Assembly (NCBI RefSeq): GCF_032884065.1
Contig: NC_088873.1
Location: 32,088,227-32,152,226, forward strand
Origin: Artemia franciscana
Taxonomy: Eukaryota > Arthropoda > Branchiopoda > Anostraca > Artemiidae
Length of the DNA: 64,000 nt
Direction of reading: 5' to 3'
The position numbers were made by a program, and so were the translations under genes. The notes beneath the pieces are model-generated. The model did not search any database. It was not told where the DNA came from and worked only from the letters and a program-made list of their open reading frames with translations. Position 1 is the first letter of the stretch. Each line of letters starts with the position of its first letter. Positions 30,727 through 41,995 of the stretch are shown here, one piece after another.

Positions 30727-32957
30727 CAGACATTATATAGGAAGTTGATGTGTGAACGAGCTAAGAACATGGCTCCCAATGTAACCAAAAGGAACACTAA
30801 TTAAGTCAAGCAAGTCGTATGTTTTCTAAAACATATAAATTCCCTTTTCCATAAAATCGTTTCACGTTCCTCTTTCGTTCTTCTTTTGTTCCTACTTTTA
30901 TTCCTAAGGGTAATCGTACCAATTCAGTGGTGACAAAATGCTAAGAGAGAGACTACTTGAAAATAAATGGCCATGTCTGGTTCGTTTTAAGCAGCAAAAT
31001 ATAGTACGGAAATATAATATAATTTTTGACAAAAACTGCACTCGTACACAAGATGATATCGCACATATTTGTTTAGGAAAGTTGCTTCCCTGGGGGATAA
31101 TTTCGTAGTTTAGTGACTTGGTTACGTCATTCTCTGAAATGTTTTCATATTCCTTTAATGTTGTCAACAACTGGTTTTAGATTACTCCTTATATTAAAAA
31201 TTACAAATAAAAAAAAGCTATTGTTCGAAGTATATAATTTTTGGTTTATTCAGCTGAAAATTTGTTATAATTATACAATAAAGATCTCGTAAGCTATAAT
31301 AACTTTACAAAAAAATTAACATACTTCAATCATCTAAAATATATATATTTCATATACGACAAAATTTCATAAATAATCAAACTTTTCCTGCAAATCCTCC
31401 AAGATACTAAAGATGGCCTCTTAAACTCTTTATTTGACAATATCGCAGAAAAAAATGAAATTCATGAGAGGTACCAAGTAAACAAATTATTCAATACCCT
31501 ATTATATGAAAGACTTTTGTTGACCACTTTAGCTGCTTTGCCTGAGTTAAAAACATTTTTTCTCAAGATTTACTGCGTTTATTTATAAAACCTTAAACCA
31601 ACTCAAAATTTGTTAAAATAGGTGGTTCTTGTGATGGAAGCAAAAAGAGATGTTGAAACCGAAAATGAAGAAAAACTAAAACAAATGCTTTGCAGTTTAA
31701 GTGAAGATGAAACTAGGAGGTTAGAAATAAGTGAAATGACCTTGAGTATAGCCATTTTTTCAAAGTAGTTGAAAGGTACAGAATAATGTCTTTAAGGATA
31801 AAAACCACTCCAGAGCCCTCAGCGCAAGGGTTGTAAGGTATGACCTGGGGCATAATAGGGTTATACAGAAAGGATGATCGCAAAAACTTTGGAGGGGGCT
31901 CATTGGATTGCTAATCATAAGTTTTAGTGCCCTTTTGAGATTCCGATGGGAGGATGGATAACAGCCTCCCCCCTTACACTCGTATTTTCCAGAAATATAT
32001 CTTATAGACATTTTTGAGATGCTACTTGTCGTCGTTGAAACTCCGAAAAGGGTTATTTGATTGAAAATTGAAAGGGCTAATACCCTTTTGAATAGTCAAA
32101 AGTTATTGGAAGGCCACTAACTCCCTTTCCACGCCCACCATTTCCCCAAACACATCCAATCAAAATTTTGAGATAGTAATAGCGTAATCGATAATTGAAA
32201 AGTCGGGACATTTTGTCTTTGAGGATGAAAACTCCCAGATTCTTCAGGGCAAGGGTTGTAAGTTTTGCCCTGGGGTTTATAAGGTATATGTAGAAATGGT
32301 GAGTAGTGACGACCCTCTGATTTCGGGTGGACAGGTAGGGGGTAAACCTGAAGCTGCTAGCCCCTCAAGACCCTATTATACGCACCTGGGTCTTACGCAA
32401 TACTATAGCGCACCTGCAACGGTATAGTGCACCTACGCAGTAAGAACTTTTTCTTAGAGATGTATGTGCATGTCACGTAATTGGAAGGGTTTTCTTAGTG
32501 ATGCATGTGTTAATTACTTCAAAGTACAAGGGTTTAGGCAAAAACCTTCAGGGGCCCCCTCAAGTCATGTTTTCTTTTGGTTGTTACGTAAGAGGTCTTG
32601 GGGTTTACCTAATAGACAGCGTTTTTCTTAAAAAACCCACGAATGTCCAGAAAAAACCCTTCAGTGACCCCTCCTAAGTAAGGACATGATCCTGGTTCCT
32701 TATCACCCAATATTTACATTCTTTACACACACACAACCGTTTCGTGTCAGCAAACAAGGGATTTTCACCGCCATTTTCTATGAGCAGAACCGTTATAGAG
32801 ACTAGATACCTATTGAATTTCCTGTGAACAAAGAATTTCTTCATTCACAACCAGTTAGGTAAGGGTTAGATTAAAGGGAGCAGCTGGTCTTGCGATAGTT
32901 GTGTGAAAGGGTTCATTCTTACCAGCTGATAGATTTGAACGCTCTTGTATTATGAGC
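30727..32957. repeat. Tandem segmental duplication, copy 2
   Basis: Direct repeat of 28426-30707, 2231 bp, offset 2301 bp. The near-identity implies a recent duplication, gene conversion, or an unresolved assembly of two haplotypes. The right edge is at GAGC (32957), after which the sequences diverge (ATCATATG in copy 1, TTTTCGTA in copy 2). Confidence 0.95.
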
Positions 32958-34880
32958 TTTTCGTAATTTAGAAACCTTTTTCTGATTAAATTGGCCGAGT
33001 TATTATTAAACATAATCCACGATTTTTGATGAGGGTGAGCTAAATTCTAACTACTTCCATTTCAAGTGGTCAACATGAGCTGTTATTACTCCTTAGTCTT
33101 GAAAATGGTGTGCATGTTTTTCTTTACCAATGCATATTATAGAGAGAATAAAAGTAAATTTAATCGCGGGATAAAAATTTTTACAGTTTATGATGCTCAT
33201 TAATTCACAGTGTTCTGTCAAAAATTCCATTTCTCCGTATTCACTAACACAGTCACATAGCTAGATTATTTGATTATATTTTTGCTTGTTTTTGGTTAGT
33301 TGAATTGTTTACTTTTCTTTGAAAAAGTTTGTAAGAACTCTGGTATCTAACATCGATATAGAATGAGTGGGGTGAATGAGTTAAATTTAAGTGGGGTCAT
33401 GTTGAAACTAGGCTCAAGTTATTTGGAAAAAGACTAAAACATTTTATTTTCTATTAAAACAATTTTGATATTATTACTGAGGACGTGAATAGCTATGCGT
33501 GAGCTACTAGAAGCTCAAGAACGAATTACTTTCGAAGAATGTCTTTTTTCATTTACTATACTATAGAAAAAATAAAACGGACACGAAATAATTTCTGATA
33601 TTCGCTGGTTCAAATTTGTCTGTTAAGTACCCCGTTTTGGACTTGCCCCCCTTAATAAGGTTAATAAAGTCCCTTTATATCTTATAAAAGTTTAAATTCC
33701 TCTCAGAGCATAGTGGTTGCGCATCATCTACTAATGTTTGCCCTCCTGATAGTCCCGTATCATTACGGTTTTTTCGTATATGTGGGCCCTCGTTAAGGTG
33801 GGTGGGGAAGCAATGAGATTATTTCTGAAAGCTAAGATAAAATGAGATATGTTTTAACCATACATGTCCTTTCTTATGAAATCCATTTTCCATATGTGAT
33901 CAAATAAAATGTATTTTTCACTACATGAAAAACTAAAATTGTATTTCTTTTTTAAGGAATATTCAGATCAAGAAGCTAAAATTCAGATCAAGTAAAATCG
34001 GGTTTATTTAGAGTCACATCGAAATTTAACCCCCCCTCGATATTTCTTGAAAAGCTGTATGAGATATTTCTCGACATAACCTAACCTAACCAACTATTCC
34101 CTTTTTTTTAAGTCAAAAATCAACGGACTCGGTCGAGGCCTTCGGCCTCGACCTGTTTCAGCGATAAAACTTAACGTTTTACGCAAGATAAGAGACTAAA
34201 AATGTAATAAATTTGTCAGGGTAATAGGGCATCATGAGAGCCCTTGTTCGCTACCTCTGAGAGGGGGGTTTAATGGTATTGCCCCACCCCAAAAATAATC
34301 CTTTTTTCACCATGATTTAATGCTAAAAATAAATTTTTATGCGAGATAAACTTCTCAGGCTATTAGAAGATTAATGCTATATCCCTTCTTTAAAAAGTAA
34401 AAGGTTCCTTCTGGGTTTAAAAAGGGGGTCGCTGTCGGTAGTTTTGAGGTGAGGTTTAAGACTTCCTAGGCCTCCTAAGAAAGAAATAGCTAAAAATAAG
34501 ACATTATTTTCCGCTTAATAAAAGGGAAATAGCTAGGACCTTCCCGCTTCTAAAAATAATGCATTCTAATGTTGAAAACATGGCGTTTTACTCTTGAAGG
34601 GGAATTTGAGGGTATTTCCCAATAAGGTTTTCCATCACAATGAAAATACCCCATTCTTTTTGGGCTAATAAAGAGTACTGACAGATGCTGCTCTTGCCAG
34701 TCCTGAAATAAAACGTTCTTTTCAGGCTACTAAAGGGGCAGTTTAGAGCCCTGGCCCATTAGTTGGGAAGAGTTTGAGGTGCCATGGTCCCTTAGATTAA
34801 TATTCTTTTTTAGTATAATAATATATTCTTTTGACAGTTTAAAATCATAAATACTTTTACAATTGTCATTCTTTTTCCAG
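32958..34880. other. Low-copy sequence; GC-rich palindrome
   Basis: No gene recognised. A perfect hairpin lies at 34131-34153: arm GGTCGAGGCC, loop TTC, arm GGCCTCGACC. The 34260-34800 stretch contains loosely repeated blocks around CTAAAAATAA and GGCTA(T/C)TA and may be an old tandem repeat. Confidence 0.4.
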
Positions 34881-35046
34881 GTCCCCAAGAACTATGATTT
34901 CGATCTATTCATTAACAATCTACTGGCCAATTTCCATGGCATAGGAGTGGGCAACACCCTGCCACAGGATTCCAAAATGATGTCCCATCATGGATAAACA
35001 ATCTGCTGTCTTTGGAGCAGCACCAATGGACAGTACCTCCCAATCC
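34881..35046 (+). other. Putative exon with a one-base lesion
   Basis: Preceded by a good acceptor (TCATTCTTTTTCCAG) and followed by a consensus donor (CC|GTAAGT). The first half reads VPKNYDFDLFINNLLANFHG, then IGVGNTLPQD. The second half, in a frame shifted by one base, reads FQNDVPSWINNLLSLEQHQW, then TVPPNP. The switch lies near 34968-34972. Splice signals and protein-like reading on both sides suggest a real exon with a single-base indel or sequencing error. Protein not recognised. Confidence 0.45.
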
Positions 35047-36179
35047 GTAAGTTTCTAAGACCCCTTATAACATTATATTACCCGAAACGTAAAGACAGTG
35101 CACTCCACTCACATTTATGTGGTATTTTCCGATATTAAATTTATAGCTCGTAGTGTGGGGTCTAAGGGCCCGAAGGTCACTTTGTTTACATGTGTGATAT
35201 GCTTTCCACTTGTTAAACCTTTAATTGGTGGTGTTGTCTCAATACAAATGAAGGGTCACTTTGAGGATTCATGCATAATATGCTCTCTGCCCATTATACC
35301 TATAGATGGTAGTGTGGTCTTTTTAGCTCTGGACGTTCACTCGTAAGTATAAGGAAGTGTCCCTCTCCAGAAATTCTTAGACTAATATATTCACTTTCAG
35401 CCTAATATAACATCTTTCTCAGGATGAAATCAAAAGTATTTTAAAGAACTAGTAAGCTCCAATTATTTCTTAGGTTCAAATCCCAGCGTTACTACCTACT
35501 CCGGGGCAGTGTCTTTTCCAACCCGGCAATGCTGGCCTGTAAGGAGGTTGTATACAGTCTTTTCGTGTTTCATTTGATATACAGAATCACTGAAAATGTT
35601 GCAGGCTTCCAAAATTCCTGAGACCTTTTTCTTCCGAGTTAAGCACTCTAACAATTTGCACTATTGGAAACCTTTTTAAGCATTAGACGGAAATCATTTT
35701 GCTAGATAAATTATTTCCGATTCAGAAAATTTGTTTAATAAAATCATCAACTAATAAATGCAGAAACTGAAAATGAAGAACCGAAAAATGAAAATGGAAA
35801 AATAAATATAATCGACTTATTAGGAAAGAAGATTTAGACATTGGAACGGAATAAATTATTGAAACAATGAAATGTGTAAAAACAAAAAACACGGAAATAA
35901 TCTCGTTATTCCTATTAATTTTAAAGGTGGAGCAGTTGATATCTTTGCACCAAAACGATTTCATTCTACAGTAGCTTATTTTGAAAAGAAATTTTAAACA
36001 AAAGATAAAGGTTTGATTTTACAGGCTATTGAAAGAAATGGGAAAGATGATAATAATTATCTAAATATTGTTCTCCAACTATCCACTAAATATTAAATCA
36101 TACTAGATTATTTCTGTTTGTTAGTAGTGTATATTAGGTATTGAATATCAGTAAAAATATGCACTAGATTCTTAATTCA

Positions 36180-36490
36180 CAGGACCCGTTTTGATCTTAA
36201 AGGTCAAGATGGTAAATTGTAAAAATATCGGAAGTTTTCATTTAAAATGGTGTGAATTCAATTGAAAATTCGTTAAACTGCTGGGATGATCTAGGTGCGG
36301 CAGAACATGTGAAAACAACTGTGGTCACGTTGTGAAAAAGTATAAAAATAAGGCCAAACTTTGATTTTCATGGACCTGTTTTCATGTTGAATGTCGGGAT
36401 GGAAAACGATCAACATGTTCAATATTTGCTGTTAAAATGGACTGAAAGCAATGTAAGATGGATGGATGAGATAGGTGGGGCAGAATTGGC
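36180..36490 (+). other. Duplicated exon-like segment
   Basis: Two diverged copies about 180 bp apart (36185-36310 and 36362-36490). Each starts with a GGACC(C/T)GTTTT core and ends GGTG(C/G)GGCAGAA. The second has an open frame reading DFHGPVFMLNVGMENDQHVQ, then YLLLKWTESNVRWMDEIGG. The first reads TGPVLILKVK...SFHLKW and then stops. The L-x-K-W core faintly recalls chromo or chromo-shadow domains, but this is too short to call. Confidence 0.3.
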
Positions 36491-36559
36491 AATTACTCTA
36501 CTACTGATGTTGAAAATATTGAAAATATGGTTACCTATTGGCGTTTGTTTTTGTTTTAG

Positions 36560-36848
36560 AAGAAGAACTCTTCCCTGACCGAGCTATACGCAAATCTAAA
36601 TTGGCAGTCATATTTGACTCTCTCATCCTTTCTCCAATGTCGACACCGAAAGATTTTCTAGTTCAATAAAAATCAAAAAGATGGATACACGGAACAAGCT
36701 TCAAACGGAAACGTTACGTTGAATACTGAAAACAAATTTAGTGTAAAGCAGGCCCAAGAAAGTGCCCCGTGCATTAATGAAGACGAACAGCCACCGCTTC
36801 ATATGAAAAGAGTCAAGGCTGAATCTACCATTGGAAAAAAAGATGAAG
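36560..36848 (+). other. Putative exon with a frameshift
   Basis: Acceptor TTTGTTTTTGTTTTAG at 36544-36559 and donor AAG|GTGTTT at 36849. One frame reads EEELFPDRAIRKSKLAVIFD, then SLILSPMSTPKDFL. After a one-base shift near 36662 it continues FNKNQKDGYTEQASNGNVTL, then NTENKFSVKQAQESAPCINE, and ends VKAESTIGKKDE. The acidic/basic, low-hydrophobicity composition suggests a nuclear or disordered protein. It may belong with the exon at 34881-35046. Not recognised. Confidence 0.4.
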
Positions 36849-37320
36849 GTGTTTGTCTGATTCTGACTAAAAATGGATTTTCTTCATATCTTTTTGTATC
36901 ATTAAAACGGTGTTCTAAGGTAACTAATTGATTGTTCACACTGGTGTGATTAGCAGTGTTGCCTCATAGCCTAAATTACCAACAATGTCCCTACGAAATA
37001 AATATATATTTATTTTGACCACCATATCCACTGACGTGCTGACACAACCAGTGATGGACTCTGATTGGCCTTGCGAAGCAAACAATAGAATTGAAATCTA
37101 TTTCTGCCTCTCCTTTTACCATAGTCTATATGCATTTTTGCACCTTACTACACAAATGAGAACAATACCTAAATATTGTTTTATTTTTTATCTTATCTGT
37201 ATTACTCAAAGTGCATCTTAAGCAACTTTCTATCCTTAAATTTCATATTTTCAGTTGCTTTTTTACGGTTCCGCTGACAGGTAACTTTTTTTTCCAAACT
37301 TTTCATTAACATAAACACAA

Positions 37321-37675
37321 TCTATATATATAAAAATAAGTTGTCTGTGTGTTATGTCTGTTACACTTTGTCTGTTACGCCAGATTATATCTTCTATATA
37401 TATAAAAATAAGTTGTATGTATTTTTGTGTTGAGTGTTTAAATGTAAAAACTGGGAATTGCATAAATATTTCGAAATATTTTGACAATAGATTAATGTAA
37501 TTTGAAAACTACATTTAAGTATCTTAAAAAAGATACTTAAAATATTGAGGTTTATTATAAATTGTTGAGGTTTAGCAAGCTTGGCACGTGGAGATTTCTC
37601 AAACTGTCAATGTTATAGAATGTTAACAAAAAGCAAAACCAGGCTTGCGGTTCAAAGAGAAAGGGCCAGATTAGT
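37321..37675 (+). mobile_element. Helitron fragment with tandem 5' ends
   Basis: Two Helitron 5' starts in direct succession: TC at 37321 and at 37393, separated by 72 bp containing TTACGCCAGATTATATCT. The sequence after the second (AATGTAAAAACTGGGAATTG, then a TATTTCGAAATATTTTGACA palindromic stretch) recurs inverted at 50440-50605 and 51060-51475, which defines a second Helitron subfamily. It is truncated before the next 5' end at about 37676. Confidence 0.75.
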
Positions 37676-37803
37676 ATATATATAAAAATAAGTTGTCTGT
37701 GTGTCTGTGTGTCGAGTGACGTCACTGTCCGCATATGACGTCTGAATTATTTCATCACATACCAATTCAAAAACGAATGTATTCAAGCCGAAGTAGCTCA
37801 GTT

Positions 37804-37954
37804 ATATAACTACCTGTGTTGGCGCAGTGGGTTTGACCTTAGCGTGGTAATACGGGACACAGAGATCGAACCATGCTGCAGGAATGCACTACAGGGCCGA
37901 CGCAGGGACCTTAGTAGTCAAGAAGCGTCGTTAACCCGATACAAATACAAATAC
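37804..37954 (+). mobile_element. tRNA-derived SINE with target-site duplication
   Basis: A 151-bp insertion flanked by the 12-bp direct repeat AGTAGCTCAGTT (37792-37803 and 37955-37966). An RNA polymerase III box A (TGGCGCAGTGG at 37820-37830) and box B (GATCGAACC at 37864-37872) are correctly spaced. The tail is ACAAATACAAATAC, a short repeat typical of SINE 3' ends. It interrupts a tRNA-like sequence right at that sequence's own box A. Confidence 0.82.
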
Positions 37955-38030
37955 AGTAGCTCAGTTGGTAAAGCGTTATGTTCCAGGTTCTAGGTCCGAG
38001 AGGTTCCAGGTTCGAACCTTGGCTTTAGCA
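37951..38030 (+). pseudogene. tRNA-like sequence, copy 1 (split by SINE)
   Basis: Box A TAGCTCAGTTGG (37957) and box B GGTTCGAACC are present. The 5' acceptor arm GCCGAAG is left behind at 37788-37794, upstream of the SINE. The sequence otherwise equals copy 2. It is a split, dead copy carried inside a Helitron. Confidence 0.6.
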
Positions 38031-38329
38031 TTAATACAAAAGAAAAAAAAAACTAAAAAAGATAAAAACTACAAAAAAACTAAAAAGAAAATACTAAAAA
38101 AAACTAAAAAAGCTAAAAAACTAAAAAAGCTAAAAAACGAAAAAAACTAAAAAAAGGGTAAAAAACTAAAAAAAGACTAATAAAAGGTAAAAACTACAAA
38201 AAAAAACTAAAAAGAAAAAAAACTAAAACTAATAAAAAACTAAAAAAAGGGAAAAAACTGGCAAATAAAGGAGAAAAAGAAAACTAAAAATAAAAATAAA
38301 AAAAACTAAAAAAGTTAAATGTATTCAAG

Positions 38330-38408
38330 CCGAAGTAGCTGAGTTGGTAAAGCGTTATGTTCCAGGTTCTAGGTCCGAGAGGTTCCAGGTTCGAACCTTG
38401 GCTTTAGC
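38330..38408 (+). pseudogene. tRNA-like sequence, copy 2
   Basis: GCCGAAG...CTTTAGC forms an acceptor-like stem with one mismatch and one wobble pair. The D arm is GCTGAGTTGGTAAAGC, box A is TAGCTGAGTTGG (38336-38347) and box B is GGTTCGAACC (38388-38397). The T stem CCAGG/CTTGG pairs with one G-T. I cannot fold a normal anticodon stem in the middle, so this is a tRNA pseudogene or a tRNA-derived SINE head rather than a working tRNA. It is carried inside a Helitron. Confidence 0.6.
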
Positions 38409-39416
38409 ATTAATACAAAAGAAGAAGAAAAAACTAAAAAAGAAAAAAAACTAAAAAACAGGTAAAAACTACTAAAATAAATAAAAAAGCTAAAAAACTA
38501 AAAAAAGGGTAAAAAACTAAAAAAGAAAAAAAAAATAAAAAGGTAAAAACAGCAAAAAAACTAAAAAGAAAAAAAACTAATAAAAAACCTAAAAACTGAA
38601 AAAGAAAAAAAACTAAAAAAAGGAAAAAAACTGAAAAATAAAGGAGAAAAAGAAAACTAAAAAAAAATAAAAAAGGTAAAAACTACAAAATAAAACTAAA
38701 AAGAAAAAAGAAAAAAAAAGAAAAAGCTAAAAAATAGGTAAAAACCAAAAAAAAAACAAGAGGAAAAAAACTAAAAATTTATTTCATCATATACCAATTC
38801 AAAAACGAATGTATATACAGACCGGGACACAGGGAATATAAATGACGACCGGGACACTCAAAGAGAAATTACAGACTGGGACATCGGGACACAAATGACG
38901 ATTGGGACGTGTCGACTGACGTCATGTTTGTGTGTCGACTGACGTCATGTTTGTCGACTATAAATGACGACTGGGACACAGGGACACAACTACAACGGGG
39001 ACGCCGGGGGGCACAGGGGGATGTATAAATGACGATGGGGACACAGGGAATGTTTGATTAGCAATCACCATCAACAAAGCTCAAGGGCAATCATTAGAAT
39101 AGTGAGGTATAGATCTGAATACGGATTGTTTTTCCCATGGACAATTATATGTTGCATGTTCAAGAGTCGGTAAACCTGACAATCTATTTATATGTACAGA
39201 CAATGGGATAGCGAAGAATGTTGTATATTCGCAAGTTTTACGTAGTTAAAAACATAAATCTATCTATATTCGCCGGTGGGACACAGGGACACAACTACAA
39301 TGGCGCGTAAATAATATGGCGCGTAACGACTTCCGCGCGCAGGGGGGCTTGGGGGGCGCGAAGCGCCCCCACCAACTAGGTGTTGGGGTGGCGTGAAGCG
39401 CCACCCCAACAGCTAG

Positions 39417-40745
39417 TACAGTATGAAAACATGTCAAAATAAAAATCATCCTTAAAAAGTCAACCGGTTGGACAGCATTCATGCCAATCCATTGTACTAA
39501 TTCAAATAAAAAGGGGGGTGTTGCAAAATAATAATTGATTAGGATAAAGTAATATGAAAAAAAAATTTCGTTTGTCTAGGATCCGAAATCTGGTACCGGA
39601 GCCTATAAACAAAAACCAAATTCAACTAGTTGATTAATACAAATAGTTGCTTCCAACGTCAAAAGAAGATATTTTGGTGCAAGTAAATGGTTTTGAGTTG
39701 CAAAAAAAGTCTTCTTGAACAAATTCAATTAAAAGGCAGCATAACGAGGGTTTACTAGGGATTTAAAAAGAAGGCAAAAATTGAGGCACCTGTAGAGATT
39801 TTGGTATTGAAAATAGGTATTTCTCTGGATTTCCCACTTTCCTTCTTGGGGTTTCAAAAAATATGAAGTGGAAACACTGCATCCTTCAGCATAGAAAATT
39901 ACTTCCCCGAGAAAAAAACTGTTTTCACTGCTTGGTGTTCCTACAGTGCATTTCCTGGGGCCCTAAATGACATTTTGGCAGCAATAATAACACTTCTGCA
40001 AATTATGTACCTATACAGCATTTCCTACGGGCCTGTATGGGTATTTGGCAACACCAACGAAAAAATTAGGTTGGAAATATTTATGAATGCCGGGCCATAT
40101 GGAGTAGTGTTTAGTTCCTGTCAAAAGTAAAAAGCAATCAGGTGGTAATGCATTCCTTCCACGCAAAAAATCGCTTCTCTGAAGAAAAAATCCATATCTT
40201 ATTATTTGCTAATATATCAGCTACTATATGTAGATTGGTGCGATTACCCTTAAGAATAAAGGCATGAACGAAAGAGGAATGGAATAAACAATTCTTTTGT
40301 CAAGTTTATTTTTGCCTATTATATCAGCTAGAATAAATGACATTGTTAAAAGTAATTTTTTGATAAACGTAATAACGTAATGCGCAATAGCTGCCAAACC
40401 TTCAGGGTGCTTATATCTCTTCACTCTATATTAAAGGTTGAGCGATAAATTATCTAGCATTTTCTATAAGAGAAAGAAATGCCCTAGCATTTTTTCAAAA
40501 TTCTAAGATTATACTGTGAGGGTACAAAGATGAGGGTATATCCTAAGCGTCCTGTACCATGACAGAGCATCCAAGAAGGAGATCCGAGAGCACCATAAAA
40601 AATACTAGCCAGTCTGACAAATTGTAAAGAGACGACGGGTCGTGGGGCTGGGATATTGTCTACTCCGTGCAAATACCCACACATCTCGAAGGTTGCTATT
40701 AAATCGCAGCCAACTGTAAATTGGAAACGTGGATCTGAAGGACAG
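39417..40745. other. Low-copy sequence with dispersed repeat fragments
   Basis: No gene recognised. 40083-40170 (GCCGGGCCATATGGAGTAGTG) and 41198-41280 (GCCAGGCAATATGGAGTAGC) are two copies of one repeat. 40232-40290 is an inverted copy of the TTCCTCTTTCGTTC...AAGGGTAATCG block at 28565-28620. Confidence 0.4.
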
Positions 40746-41032
40746 CTTAGATACCAATATACAGTTATGAAAACTCCTATCTTGCCCATGAGAAGCCTTT
40801 GATATAGAGCTCTGAACTTGGCACCTCCTCCAAGCCCGTGCTCCGACGCGTAGATCGTACTACAGCACCAGAGGTGGGAACAGAAATTTGTTTTGTTGCA
40901 TACACAGCTTACATACCAATATTGGTTGTCTAAGCTGTGCTGTCAGTTTCCTGTCTCCAGCCGCTAGCATCGCTACCACGCTCTGTGTCCCAAAAATAAA
41001 TCAAGTTTTCATAACTGTATTGGTATCTAAGT
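40746..41032. repeat. Foldback / inverted-repeat element
   Basis: CTTAGATACCAAT..ACAGTTATGAAAACT at 40746-40775 recurs inverted at 41003-41032 with a two-base gap. A shorter internal inverted repeat (CACAGCTTACATACCAA against TTGGTTGTCTAAGCTGTG) lies near 40906-40942. The layout suggests a MITE or foldback element, but I see no clear target-site duplication. Confidence 0.5.
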
Positions 41033-41785
41033 TGTGATCTGAAGTCCAGAAGAAAGACTGGTAGCTAGTGATGAGAGACGAAGTAGAGTCGCTTAGAGGC
41101 ATCCAACCCTTTAGTTTCTTCTGGGACAATGATTGGCTATACTATGTCGAGCTAGTGCATCTAAACGTGCCTGATTAAAAACTTCTGTTGAAGAAATTAT
41201 GGATGCCAGGCAATATGGAGTAGCATTTAGTTCCCGTGAAAAACAAAAGCCAAGTAGGTGGTGATGTCTTCTTTCTGTAATAGCAGTCAAAGTAAAGGGA
41301 AAAATAGTTGTTTCATCCCATAGTAAAGAAAAAAAGGTAAAGAATATGATATTGGAATTTACAGTCTCCGCCAGTGACATAGATATTCGTTTCTTGACCT
41401 TTCATTCAGGAAATGCAATTGAGAGGTTAAGGGCCAAACCAGTAACACCCGGAAACGAAAACCCGTTTTTCATGGAATATAAAAAAAATCAACTTTGTAA
41501 GGTTTTGTTAAAAACTAGTAGTTTTGTTGGTAAAAAGCCTTTTTGTCAAACTTGGTAGAGAAATTTTTATTTCCCTATGAATATTTTTTTTACTACCGAA
41601 TATTTTACTAAACTTGATTGAATAAAAGCCCTTTGAAGAATGAACGACAACTTAAGAATCCTCAAATATTTATAATTTCTCTAATTATTACCATTGTTAT
41701 CATATTAATAAACAAAACCAAGATTCTTGAACGAAATACACCTTTTGTATGTTATTCTCACGATCGTGGCTAAACACTCAAATAG

Positions 41786-41995
41786 TTTAATTTTAAGCTT
41801 GCTTAATTTGAATGGGAAAAAATAATTTCTATTTGCAACAGGCAAAAAAAATAATTATTAATGTTTTAATTTGATAATTAAATAATATAATAAAAGCTAT
41901 TTAATATTCGTAAGTTCCATATATAAATTTAGTGAATAGGTGAGATGAAGTAAAAATGGTAAAGTTATTAAAAGGTTAACATTTTTTAAAAGTAG
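41786..41995. repeat. Repeat flanking the LINE, left copy
   Basis: AGTTTAATTTTAAGCTT... through GAAGTAAAAATGG...AAAGTTATTAAA is a diverged direct copy of 46626-46835. The two copies bracket the LINE region. A separate short repeat (CAAGATTCTTGAACGAAATA) near 41728 recurs near 42856. Confidence 0.55.

Larger units (their letters stand above)
37676..39416 (+). mobile_element. Helitron with tRNA-like and SINE cargo
   Basis: 5' end at about 37676 (TATATATATAAAAATAAGTTG; the usual TC is replaced), 3' CTAG at 39413-39416. Cargo: a GTGACGTCAC segment, a tRNA-like sequence interrupted by a SINE, an A-rich tract, a second tRNA-like copy (38330-38408), more A-rich tract, minisatellite (38810-39050), and the helicase tail (39058-39252). 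Here the TA array before the 3' block is reduced to a few bases. The two 3' hairpins are present; hairpin 2 has one mismatch (GGCGTGAAGCGCC). Non-autonomous. Confidence 0.8.

Noticed and set aside
34070..34100. Possible arthropod telomeric repeat (CCTAACCTAACC)
   Set aside because: Only about two units, with no array around it; chance occurrence.
38330..38408. A functional tRNA gene
   Set aside because: Boxes A and B are good, but no proper anticodon stem can be formed and it sits in a Helitron; called tRNA-like only.
40484..41558. ORFs of 70-101 residues around 40.5-41.5 kb
   Set aside because: They fall within repeat copies and the foldback element; no family recognised.
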